Source of the DNA: Colocasia esculenta
Lineage: Eukaryota; Streptophyta; Magnoliopsida; Alismatales; Araceae
Reading direction: 5' to 3'
Assembly: GCA_014218235.1 (NCBI GenBank)
Contig: CM024766.1
Span: forward strand, 67,693,207-67,757,206
Length of the DNA stretch: 64,000 nt
Shown: positions 43,680 to 53,374 of the stretch, in pieces
Numbering within the stretch: the first letter of the stretch is position 1
How the letters are laid out: the number at the start of each line of letters is the position of its first letter
The notes under the pieces: model-generated
The model's database searches: none
Seen by the model: only the letters and a program-made list of their open reading frames with translations
Told to the model about the DNA's origin: nothing
Program-made: the position numbers and the translations under genes

Positions 43680-45304
43680 TCCAGGACTACCCAGATGTAT
43701 TCCCTGAAGACTTACCCTGAGTCCCCCCTGAACGTGACGTCAACTTCGCCATTGAGTTGACTCCTGGAGCTGCACCGGTATCGCGTCAACCATACCGGAT
43801 GTCACCTGCCGAGCTAAAGGAATTGAAGGCACAACTGATGGAGCTGCTAGAGAAGGGGTTCATCAGACCAAGTACCTCCCCTTAGGGAGCACCTGTGCTA
43901 TTCGTCAAGAAGAAGGATGGGTCGATGAGACTATGCATCGACTATCGTCAGCTCAACCAATTGACCATCAAGAACAAGTACCCATTGCCTAGGATCGATG
44001 AACTATTCGACCAGATATCTGGAGCCCAATACTTCTCCAAGATCGACCTTCGATCTGGTTATCATCAAATGAGGATCAAGGATGACGATATCTTCAAAAC
44101 AGCTTTCAGGAGCAGGTATGGACATTACGAATTTATTGTTATGCCTTTTGGTCTAACCAATGCTCTTGCAACCTTTATGCAACTCATGAACAGCATATAT
44201 CGGCCATACCTTGACAAATTTGTGGTCGTCTTCATCGACGATATCCTCATATATTCAAAGACCAAGGAAGATCATGAAGAACACTTGAGGACCGCACTGC
44301 AAGTCTTAAGAGACAACAAACTATATGCAAAATTAAGCAAGTGCGAGTTCTGGCTTGAAGAAGTGTCTTTCTTGAGCCATGTCATATCAAAGGACGGCAT
44401 CTCTGTTGATCCCTCCAAAGTCGAAGCTGTACTCAACTGGGAGAGACCAACCAACATCACTGAGATAAGAAGCTTCCTAGGACTGGCTGGCTACTACAGG
44501 CGGTTCATCAAGGACTTCTCTAAAATCGCCGTACCACTCACGCATTTGACACGAAAGGAGAATCCCTACTCCTGGAGTAAAGAGTGTGAGAAGAGTTTCC
44601 AAACTCTCAAAAACTGCCTTACCTCAGCACCCGTTCTCGCTCTACCAGTAGAGGGAGAGAGTTTCTCTGTCTATACTGATGCCTCAGGAATTGGGCTAGG
44701 CTGTGTACTAATGCAAAAGGAGAAGGTCATCGCATATTCCTCACGGCAATTGAAGACGCATGAAGTCAACTACCCTGTGCATGACTTAGAGTTGGCTGCC
44801 ATGGTCTTCGCATTAAAAATCTGGAGGCATTATCTTTATGGTGAGTAATTCACCGTCTATTCAGATCATAAAAGTCTAAAGTACCTATTCTCCCAGAAAG
44901 AACTCAACATGAGGCAGAGAAGATGGTTAGAATATCTAAAAGACTTCAATTTCAACATCCAGTACCATCCAGGTAAGGGAAACGCCGTGGCTGATGCTCT
45001 TAGTAGAAAGCCAATGACATCTATCTCAAGTCTAGTCCTTGGCGAGATGCAATTACTTGAACAATTCGCGAGGCTAGACTTAAATATTGAACATAGGGAT
45101 GATCATGTTTTGATTTCCAATCTTAAGATCCAATCCGATCTGCTGAAGGAAATCAAGAGGCAGCAGGACAACGATCCATTCTTGGTTCGTGTCAAGGAAA
45201 CCTTAGCGGACAGACAGGATTTTGCCATGACTGAAGATGGAATGTTAGTATTCCAAGGGAGAACTTGTGTCCCAGACAACAAAGCCCTAAAAAAAGGAAA
45301 CTAA
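43680..45304 (+). pseudogene. G1 reverse transcriptase and RNase H
   Basis: RT blocks: LFVKKKDGSMRLCIDYRQL, YFSKIDLRSGYHQMRI, FIVMPFGLTNALATF and the catalytic FVVVFIDDILIYS (about 44220-44258). The thumb (SKCEFWLEEVSFL) and connection (FLGLAGYYRRFIKDFS) follow, then RNase H (VYTDASGIGLGCVLM, and SDHKSLKYLFSQKEL after a stop). In-frame stops are at 43718 (TGA), 43883 (TAG) and 44846 (TAA). Each is one transition or so from a conserved codon. The linker VADALSRKPM is intact. Confidence 0.9.
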
Positions 45305-46560
45305 TGGATGAAGCTCATCAAACTAAGTACACTATTCATCCAGGAGGTACCAAAATGTATCAAGACATGAAAAGAACATTTTGGTGGTCGAATATGAAGA
45401 GGGAGGTAGCCGAGCATGTAGCTCATTGCCTCACATGTCAACAAGTGAAGGCAGAACATATGCGCCCTTCCGGTGTACTCAGGCCACTAGATATCCCAGA
45501 ATGGAAGTGGGAAAGCATTGGCATGGACTTCATCATGGGTTTACCCAGAACTCGTGGGGGACTTGACGCCATATGGGTCATCGTTGACCGGTTGACCAAA
45601 TCTGCGCACTTCTTACCCATAAAGAGTACATGGTCTATGGAGGTGCTAGCTGCATTATATGTCAAGGAGATCATGCGGTTGCACGGTATTCCGTCATCTA
45701 TTATCTCAGATCGAGATCCAAGGTTCACCTCTCATTTTTGGAAAGGTCTGCAAATTGCCCTTGGTACGAGGCTTAATTTTAATACTGCCTTTCACCTGCA
45801 GACTGATGGGCAAAATGAGAGGACAAATCAAATTGTAGAAGACATGTTAAGAGCCTGCATTATAGATTTCAAGGGTCATTGGAATGAACACTTACCCTTG
45901 ATTGAGTTCGCCTATAACAACAGTTACCAGACGAGTATTAAAATGGCACCATTTGAAGCACTTTATGGCAGGAATTGTAGATCTCCTGTGTGCTGGAATG
46001 AAGTGGGAGAACAACAATGGTTAGGACCTGACATGGTATAGAGTACAACCCGGGATATACAGATGATACGAGATCGACTCAAGATTGCTCAGTCTAGACA
46101 GAAGAGCTCTGTTGATAAGAGAAGACGGGATCTGGAATTTCAAATAGGAGATCATGTGCTATTGAAGGTATCTCCTACCCGTGGTATTCAAAGATTCGGA
46201 GTGAAGGAAAACTTAATCCAAGATTCATTGGTCCTTTCGAAGTACTTGAAAGGATTGGTGAAGTTGCTTACAGACTGGCCTTGCTGCCAAATTTGGCAAG
46301 TGTGCACAATGTCTTCCATGTCTTCATGCTTAGAAAGTACGTGTACGATCCTACACATGTCATTCGCCATGATGATCTGGTGTTAAACAAGGACATGACG
46401 TACGAAGAGAAGCCAGTCAAGATATTGGACCGGAAGGTACAACAACTCAGAAATCATCCCATTCACGTGGTGAAGGTCTTATGGAATAACCGCGGAGTGG
46501 AAGAAGCCACATGGGAACCAGAAGGAGTTATCAGACGCAACTACCCTGATCTATTCGGTA
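45305..46560 (+). pseudogene. G1 integrase and chromodomain-like tail
   Basis: The zinc-binding part reads YTIHPGGTKMYQDMKRTFWW and CLTCQQVKAE. The core shows IGMDFIMGLPRTRGG, IISDRDPRFTSHF and QTDGQNERTNQIVEDML. A stop (TAG 46039) and a frameshift near 46200 follow. The C-terminal tail resumes as NLASVHNVFHVFMLRKYV, VKVLWNNRGVEEATWEPEG and YPDLFG. The tail with EEATWEPE is the chromodomain-like motif of Tekay/Del chromoviruses. Confidence 0.9.
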
Positions 46561-46609
46561 AGACATTCTCTCCTGTAAGGTCATATGAATTTGGGGACCA
46601 AATTCTTTT

Positions 46610-46622
46610 AAGAGGGGGAGGA
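46610..46622 (+). other. G1 polypurine tract
   Basis: AAGAGGGGGAGGA abuts TGTAGCAACC, the 3' LTR start. Confidence 0.88.
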
Positions 46623-49565
46623 TGTAGCAACCTGAATTTTTGTGAAAAAATAAAAAATTTAAATAAAGAATTAAAACCTAGCTAAATGGATATTTAAATA
46701 AAAAGAGCATTAAATAAAACCCATTAAATGGAAAAGAGTAATGGGCTTTGCTTAATGGATCCTCTAGAATTCATTGGGTCAAAAATATGAATTTACAAAG
46801 GGAGAATAATAAGAAAATATCATAAATCCGGAGTTTAATTATATCCTAATTGGAAAGGGGTTATTAAAGCAATAAAAGTGGCAATTATAGTTGGAATTGG
46901 ATTCCTAAACCTACCCCATATAGTCTAGCATGAATTTAGATACTATCCTAACCCAATTAGAGATTGGAAAGCAAGAGAGGAAAGGTGGAGTTAGGAAATC
47001 TCGTAATTAAGATGAATTTGAGTAGTAGTAGGAATAGGAACTTGTATTTATATAAATACACCTCTTAAACCCTCATGGTCGGCCCTAGCTCGTGCAAAGG
47101 GGTTCTTGGACGTGGAGAAGAGGCCAAGGAGGAGGAGAAATCGAGGAGAGGAAGATCCATCAAGCTTCTTCCTTCGTTCTTGGAGTTCTAAGCCCTAGAA
47201 GATAAATCGAGTCAAAGGTAGGCATTCTCACGAGCAAAATTAAATTAAACTCTTCTGTAGGTAGTTCCAATCACCAGGAACAAAAGCCCTCTTGATTCCC
47301 ACTTTTTCATCAAGCCAATCTTTTGTTCTTGATTTTAGAAGATCTGCAAACATGATAACCCCGAGACATCATGTTTAATTCTAAACTCTATTTATACTTG
47401 ATCCCATGCTACGAAATTTTTACTGTAGATACTTCATGTTGTTAGGGATCTTTTGCCCCTGAAAGCCCTAATTTTTGTTGAGCATGTTGCTCGAATTAAA
47501 TCAATATTGCTCTCTGTATCATGTTTGGTGTTACTCGTTATTATTCATGATCAAACCATGTTCAATCCATGCTCTCTCTCTAATTCCTATTTACTGGAGT
47601 ACTCTCGCACGTCTAGTTTCATTTGGCACTGGTTTCATGATTTTTCATCATGTATACAATTAGTTATGATTTTTTGAATGACCCTATATCAAAATCTGAT
47701 ATTCCTGGACTGTAATCCAAGACAGAGCAGAACTCTGTCAGACTCAGTCCACGAACCCGAGAACGCGACGGCCCGACAGGTCGCATTCTCAAGCCCATCG
47801 CGACGCCTCTACTTGTCACGTTCTGAACGCGACAGTACCCTACGTTGCGTTCTAGCCTTCTGTTCTGGCAGCCCTGTCGCGACCCGTACAGGACCCTGTC
47901 GCATTCCATCAAGACCCTATCGCGACCCTTACATGAGTACGTCGCGTTCACAGGATTTTGCATGAAAACCCCTAAGATTTATTGCTCTTACTTTCTACAA
48001 TATTCTTACGCCTTTTTGACAGTCACATATGCAGTAAGAACACCTGTTCTAAAATGGAGCTATATTGAATGCTTTAAAATACATATTCACGACTTCTTTC
48101 TATCCATGATGTCTCTTACACATGCACACACATGCACCATCCATATATGGCTGAAATCAGGCAAAAAATATCTCATAATGTATTGGATATTTATTGTAAA
48201 AACTATATTAATTGCCCTATTTTAAAGGACTTGTATTCGTTTCTTGCGTTATTTATATACCGATATCGACGCTCCACTGTTCTAAAATTCCTCTAGAACG
48301 TCGAGCACCTATTTTTATATACACTTTACTTGGCTTGTGGTGAACTCTCCGTCGGATATTCCTTTCACCGGACTAGTGAACCCTTGCACAAGGCCTCCGT
48401 AAGTCTCCTCTAATCATGGATTCTCACATGGTCGACGAGCCGGTTGTACCCTAACACCCATTACACCTTTAGGGATCGATACAATCCAAACGGCTATTAG
48501 AAGTTCGCTCGTACCTTGAATCACGCCGGACCTCTGGACCTATGCTTGACATGGCCAGTGGTAGGGTCGTGAGTTCCACCTGACTGCCAACACCAAGTGC
48601 GCGTGTTGTGCAACTGTTACTATCGCTTGTTTACCCGTCGCATTACGTGCAACGTCCACTAGCTCTCATCTGTACTCTACTCGCTCGTCTATTCACATTC
48701 ACTCTACTTTCTCATCTATTCATCTAGTGCTCTCATCTACTTCTTGGTGCTCTATATTGGCCATTGGCTGATTGTCTAAAGATAAACAATATAACTAATG
48801 CCTGGCAATATATAAAGGGCCCGATCTGGTCCTGGGATGTGCGCTCGAAAGTGCTAGTGCCCATGGGAGTTAAATGATCAGAGTGTTTGGCATTACACTC
48901 AAGTGCTATCTATCTCGACTATCTAAACACAAAACGTGCTGTACTCTCTTGATGTCTAGAATGACAAACAAGTGCTATACTCGTCGTGCTATTATTATAC
49001 TTGTGCTAGTTGTGCTATGGCCATCCTGCTATTCATGCTATTATTATACTTGTGCTATTTTTGAAAACTATACTCGATCTCATGCTATTGTGCTATCTTG
49101 TACCTGTTGTGCTATCTCTTGCTATATTTTGACTCTCTTGTACCTGCTATCTTTAGATACTCTGCCATTAAATGCGTTAATTATTTTAAGCCTGCTTGAG
49201 CCTGAGATTTAAGTCCTACTGGGCGTTATCGCTCACCCTACGTTATTTGATGTTGTGTTCTCAGGTGAGACCGAGGATGACACATACACTCACGAGGAAG
49301 GGAATGACCAAGAGTGAAGCCAGGAGTACCCTCGAGTCATTATGTTATCTTAGAGTTGTAGTTAGTTATTTTCATTTATTGCAATGTAATTGGGCCCTAT
49401 AGAATGGCTCTGATAGTAGTGGTTGTAACTAGACATTTGAAAAGTTATTAATGAGAAAGATTTGCTTTAGTAATATTCAATGTGCAATGGTTGATGTCTA
49501 GTACTCGCTCTATACCTTTTCTTGCAACTGTCTCGCGCTCTGATATTCCGCGTCGGGGCGTGACA
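46623..49565 (+). repeat. G1 3' LTR (2943 bp, uninterrupted)
   Basis: It starts TGTAGCAACC and ends GGGGCGTGACA. It supplies the undisturbed target GTCGC at 47941-47945. TATATAAAT at 47049-47057. GC-rich TGTCGCG/CGCGACG words at 47755-47950 and GTGCTAT words at about 48900-49140. It matches the two pieces of the 5' LTR along its length. Confidence 0.94.
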
Positions 49566-49570
49566 AGGAG
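49566..49570. repeat. Target site duplication of G1, right copy (AGGAG)
   Basis: It follows the LTR end and is followed by TTTGTGTCTAG of A2. Confidence 0.85.
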
Positions 49571-49971
49571 TTTGTGTCTAGCAGAACCATACTGGGGTTT
49601 GTACCAGGAGGTTGGCTTCTTGACCTGTAAAAGAAGTGGGCTGCCTTCTTGCCCGGGAAAGAGAAGAAGACCAGCTGGGGTGCTGGGTGTTGTATTGTCC
49701 TTGAGGGGGACTGTACCATTGGTTAGTTAAAGCCCAAGAGGTTGCTTGGGGACTGGACGTAGGACTTCCATGTGGGAAGGGCCAAACCAGGATAAATCCC
49801 TTGTGTCCTTTGTGTGATTGTTTATTTGCTTCCGCACTGCTACTCTTTATCACACTAAACTAACCAAACTTTCAAGTGATAATTTTCTGTGTTTAAGTTT
49901 TTATTTTAGATTTCAGAAAAACCTATTCACCCCCTCTAGGTTAGCTTGCTGCCGTACCAAAAGGGCCAACA
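49571..49971 (+). repeat. A2 3' LTR, right part
   Basis: It continues the text cut at 9574 (TTTGTGTCTAGCAGAACC) and ends AAGGGCCAACA as the 5' LTR does at 5995. Confidence 0.92.
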
Positions 49972-50216
49972 GATATGACGAAGTTGAACTTCGGATGATC
50001 ACGACCAAAACATGCATGACGAAGTGAAGGAGATGGTATGTGTCGACACCAACTGTTTAAGTAAAGATGATACAGTGTAATACATGTTTACTGGAAATTG
50101 TTTATTATACTATTTATGAACCTTTACTAGTGTATAGAGTCTTTTATAATAAGATAAAGATTTTGTCATAAACAAAAATAATAAACAAGCATTTGTAAAA
50201 AGATAATTGCACAACA
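49972..50216 (-). repeat. A1 5' LTR, outer part with the GATAT copy
   Basis: GATAT (49972-49976) is the right target copy of A2. One more A1 array unit follows (GACGAAGTTGAACTTCGGAT). Then about 190 bp of AT-rich sequence ends in ATTGCACAACA, which reads TGTTGTGCAAT on minus and would be the LTR start. The end is inferred from the layout. Confidence 0.6.
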
Positions 50217-50269
50217 AAATATACCAGTTGAGGTTTCATCCATAATCGAAGTCTTTAAACCAGTTTCTC

Positions 50270-50530
50270 ACCAATCTATAGAGTTTCTTCACAATCGATG
50301 TCCTTAGTGAATTTTCTTCACCAATCGATGTCCTTAGTGAAGTTTCTTCACCAGTCAGTCGAATTTCTTCACTAATCGATGCCCTTGGTTATGTTTCTTC
50401 ACCAATCGATAGAGTTTTTCACCAAAGAGTTTTTCACCAATCGATGTCCTTAGTGAAGTTATTTACCAATCTGTAGAGTTTCTTCACCAATCGATGTCCT
50501 TAGTAAGGTTTGTACACCAATCGGAAGCCT
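50270..50530. repeat. Tandem array of CACCAATCGATG/CCTTAGTGAAG units
   Basis: Units of about 35-40 bp, imperfect, including a run of near copies at 50320-50350 and 50430-50520. Function unknown; LTR-resident arrays are common in this window. Confidence 0.75.
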
Positions 50531-51150
50531 TTACCAATTGCAAGCCTTCACTAATCGGAAGCTTGTTCTCCAATTGGAACCCCTTGGATTTTTTCGCTAA
50601 TCAGAACCAATAAGTTGTTCTTCAATCGAAATCCACCTGAGTTCTTCGCTAATCGAAACCAATAAGTTGCTCTCCCAAGATTTGGTCCCGAGAGGAGCAC
50701 CCGAATACCTCAATTGGGCCGCGGAGAAGCAATGATCAGATGTCCTGGCAAGACACCCCTACAAGTTACATGTGAATGATTACTTGAAAGGCAGTTCAAT
50801 TGGAAATTTTGAGAATGATTGTTCTTGTACATGAATGTTCTTGATACATGTTTGCTTGTGTTAATGGCCAATAATTCTTTGGAATTCTGAACTATGCATG
50901 ATGATTCAGTATTCTTTATTGTCTTGTACTTGAAATATTCTGGCCTGCTGCATTGTTTACTTGAAATCTTGAAACTCCACCCTTTACTATTTCCTTATAT
51001 CTGAATCTTGAATTCTTATCAGAAACTTGCCTTGAAATTTGATTACTTGGTTTGTTTTAGAGGATAAATCCTACTGGGACTTGTGCTCATTCAATTTATT
51101 TAATATTTCAGGACTTGCTCAATTTGAAGATTCCCAAGAATAGTTTGCAT

Positions 51151-51186
51151 GGGGGGGGGGGGGGGGGGGGGGGGGGGGGAGGGGGG
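51151..51186. repeat. Homopolymer G29-A-G6
   Basis: Twenty-nine G (51151-51179), one A, then six G. It lies in the LTR of G3. It may be a true G tract able to form quadruplexes or an assembly artefact. Confidence 0.9.
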
Positions 51187-51490
51187 ATGAAAGAGAGAGA
51201 CCAACCTCCACCTAATGATGATGACCATGCCACCTATGTTATGTTTGACTGTTGTTGGTCTTCCTTTGTGGGCCCAAACCTTCGTGTAACCTCAATGTGG
51301 CCCTATTAGCATAGACAAGACTCTATGTAAATATGCTACTATTAAGAGATTTTGTAAAATAAGTTTAACTTTGAACCTTGAAATAGAATTGTAACCTTGT
51401 ATAGTAAAATTTTATCTTTCTACTTGCTATTTATCTCGTGGAACCTATCATTGCATTGATGACTACGTCATTAGGGCATGACAGGTTAGG

Positions 51491-51502
51491 TGGTATCAGA
51501 GC
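51491..51502 (+). other. G3 primer-binding site
   Basis: TGGTATCAGAGC seven bases after the LTR end CATGACA. Same type as G1. Confidence 0.88.
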
Positions 51503-51659
51503 CCGGTTAAAGACCTACATCTTGTTGGGTTTTAACGTCCTTTGATTGATCTGTGAGAAAGGGTAGAAGCCTTGGGCAAGTTAGATTATTTAGATTTGAT
51601 GTTACTACTAAGAATCTAACTATAATTTTGAAAATTGTTACCAAACTGATAAGAAGACT

Positions 51660-52232
51660 ATGGAAGGTCAAGAAGCAAATTGGGAGGACCTGAGGCACAC
51701 TGTTGAAGGCCTAACTTAAGCCTTGCGGACAGTGGCGTAGCAAGGAAATCAATAGGTGGGAGGAGATGTGTATAGAAATTTCAGAAGCATGGATCCACCT
51801 AGGTTTGGAGGTGGTACCAATCCTAATGAAGCAGAGAATTGGATTAAAGAGATTGAGAGAATATTTAGGTTTACCCGATGCCTAAAAGAGGATAAGGTTC
51901 GACTAGCTACTTTCTAATTAGAGAGAGATGCACGAGCTTGGTGGGAGGCCATAGAAGCTACACTAGAGAACAAAAATGTGACATTGGCAGAATTTGTGGA
52001 GTTTTTCAATAACCAGTACTTTTTAGAAGAAGTACGGGAGAAGAAAGCCATGGAATTTGCAAATTTGAAGCAAAGAAAAATGACTATTTCAGAATATGAA
52101 GCTCAATTCTCCAGATTGTCAAAATATGCCCCTCATCTGGTCTCCATTGAGAAATTGAAGGCGAGGAGGTTTTTGAATGGACTTAGGCCTAATTACATTA
52201 CCCAATTGGCGCCCATGTTGATAGATAGATAA
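51660..52232 (+). pseudogene. G3 gag, truncated
   Basis: Tekay-type Gag: MEGQEANWEDLRHTVEGL at the start, then PPRFGGGTNPNEAENWI, LERDARAWWEAIEA, FVEFFNNQYFLEEVREKKAM, YEAQFSRLSKYAPHLV and FLNGLRPNYITQLAP. In-frame stops lie near 51717, 51738, 51750 and 51916. Similarity to G1 gag (RLSKYAEHL, YITQLVP) stops at about 52220, where unrelated sequence begins. No knuckle, protease or pol follows, so G3 is a 5' fragment. Confidence 0.85.
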
Positions 52233-52989
52233 GACAGTACAAGAATAGTCTTCTTCATGCACATCCCAAAAATCTCGGCTTGCATAAGTTACTAAAATAT
52301 TTTCTATGTGTAGCCACCGAGAATATAAAAAGGAAGATATCATATGATATTATCCATGTGTTTTTTCTAATGCCTGCAAAGATTCAAGCCTTTTGTTAGA
52401 ATCATTTATGCCCGGTGTCAGATGAATAATCCACCTAGCTAAGACAAAATGGAAAAGAAGAAACCTACCCAGTAGGCTATGAATGTTGGATAAGTTGCAA
52501 GCATTTTTCAATGGCTATCTCTAGCTCCATCTTTCATCAAGAGACAAAGCTTCAATGACATTAACAAAGCTCCAATGGTCATCAAATTGAAGAGTTGATC
52601 TATGACTGGAGAAGTTAGTTCGAAGGAGCTAAGAGGGAGAACCATGTTGAAAGAGGAGTGAGCTACAAAGATCAATCTTCACACCTTCTAGTGAAACCAA
52701 TGAGCTCACATTCCAAAGGAGACTGAGTAAACTTTCAACCATTTCTAGTCTTCTCATCTTGAGAATGTTCTTGATATCCTCAACAAGCTTCAATGACATC
52801 GTCTTTGAGGAGAAGAGAAGAAGGCACTTGGCAAAGCTTCATCGCCATCTTCACTAAGATCCAACCATTGACTTTGAGCATTTTCTTTCTATCTTTCTTG
52901 AGTAGTGTTGGCTTGTGCTTATTGTTGCCATAGTTGTCTTTCTAAGAAGATGTTTCTATGGCATTCACTTTTATGTGAAGTGTGGGCCT
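52233..52989. other. Unassigned sequence
   Basis: No reading frame or RNA I can support. The stretch has words such as AAGCTTCAATGACAT and CTTGAGTAGTGTTGG that may belong to the 5' part of the LTR relic that follows. Confidence 0.4.
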
Positions 52990-53374
52990 ACATGCCCTGA
53001 GCATTCCCTCTTGTAAGAGGAAGACCGATGGTATCTAGATGTGTGTCCATGGTGAGGAAGACCTGTGAGCTGTGACTACAAGGTGTTGTTCCCTCTTGTT
53101 GAGGAAGATCAATTGTATTTGTGTGTTTGTTGCCTCTATGGTGAGGAAGACCGGTATGCCTGGCTATTGGCCCGATTGGCTGTGTTAGTGAAATCCTCAA
53201 TTTTTTGCTTGGGGGACTGGACGTAGGAGGCTAAGAGTGTTCAATTCTGAACCAAGATAAATCTATGTGTCTTTTGTGTGTTTGGTTATTTTATTGTGCT
53301 TGCATTCGATTAACATCTACTAATATTGATTAAGACCATTCACACCTCTTTGGGTCCCCATAGGGTGGCCAACA
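52990..53374 (+). repeat. Relic of a Sirevirus LTR end
   Basis: The order of short blocks matches the A2 LTR end: CTTGGGGGACTGGACGTAGG (53210-53230), CCAAGATAAATC, TGTGTCTTTTGTGTG, TTCACACCTCTTTGGG and GTGGCCAACA ending at 53374. 'GGTGAGGAAGACC' is repeated before it. No PBS or coding part follows, so it is a solo or truncated LTR, older than A1-A3. Confidence 0.65.

Larger units (their letters stand above)
9575..49565 (+). mobile_element. Element G1: Tekay/Del-type Ty3/gypsy chromovirus, split by the B1/B2 tandem
   Basis: G1 has a 5' LTR 9575-10893 plus 40362-41997, PBS 42004, gag-pol 42201-46560, PPT 46610-46622 and 3' LTR 46623-49565. The LTRs start TGTAGCAACC and end CATGACA or CGTGACA. 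The gene order is gag, protease, RT, RNase H, integrase, as in gypsy. A C-terminal block ending EEATWEPE is the chromodomain-like tail of this clade. About 2.95 kb of LTR and 4.6 kb of body fit Tekay/Del. All coding parts carry stops. Confidence 0.92.
4174..49971 (+). mobile_element. Element A2: gag-only Sirevirus (TR-GAG-like), split by G1
   Basis: A2 is a plus-strand element with a 5' LTR 4174-5995, PBS 5998, gag 6058-7823, purine-rich blocks before 8224, and a 3' LTR 8224-9574 plus 49571-49971. The LTRs begin TGTTG and end CAACA, and the target duplication GATAT is perfect on both sides. The internal region is only about 2.2 kb and has no protease, integrase, RT or RNase H. It must have been mobilised by an autonomous relative. 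Its 3' LTR was later hit by G1. Confidence 0.9.
1..50216 (-). mobile_element. Element A1: Sirevirus-like Ty1/copia, minus strand, cut by the window edge and split by A2
   Basis: A1 has a copia protease and gag (1-2006), a PBS at 2044-2055, and one LTR running from 2058 to 4173 and again from 49977 to about 50216. The other LTR and the rest of pol lie outside the window to the left. The two LTR halves are joined by the GATAT target duplication of A2 and share the same internal repeat words (CATGCATGA.GAAGTG occurs on both sides). The right end at 50216 was chosen because it gives the LTR start TGTTGTGCAA on the minus strand, matching the LTR end CCAACA and leaving about 240 bp of AT-rich LTR start as in A2 and A3. 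That end is inferred; an earlier end near 50048 is possible. Confidence 0.72.
50217..51483 (+). repeat. G3 5' LTR, 3' portion
   Basis: It ends ATTAGGGCATGACA before a PBS. Its last 450 bp follow the G1 LTR pattern (ATCCTACTGGGACTTGTGCTC compares with AGTCCTACTGGGCGTTATCGCTC). A tandem array with TTCTTCACCAATCGATG and TCCTTAGTGAAG words covers about 50270-50530. The left end is not defined; A1 may have landed inside this LTR. Confidence 0.6.

Noticed and set aside
49977..50048. A1 LTR end at GTGTCGACA (50048)
   Set aside because: It would leave only about 70 bp between the array and LTR start, against about 250 bp in A2 and A3, and lacks the TGTTG start seen at 50216. Still possible.
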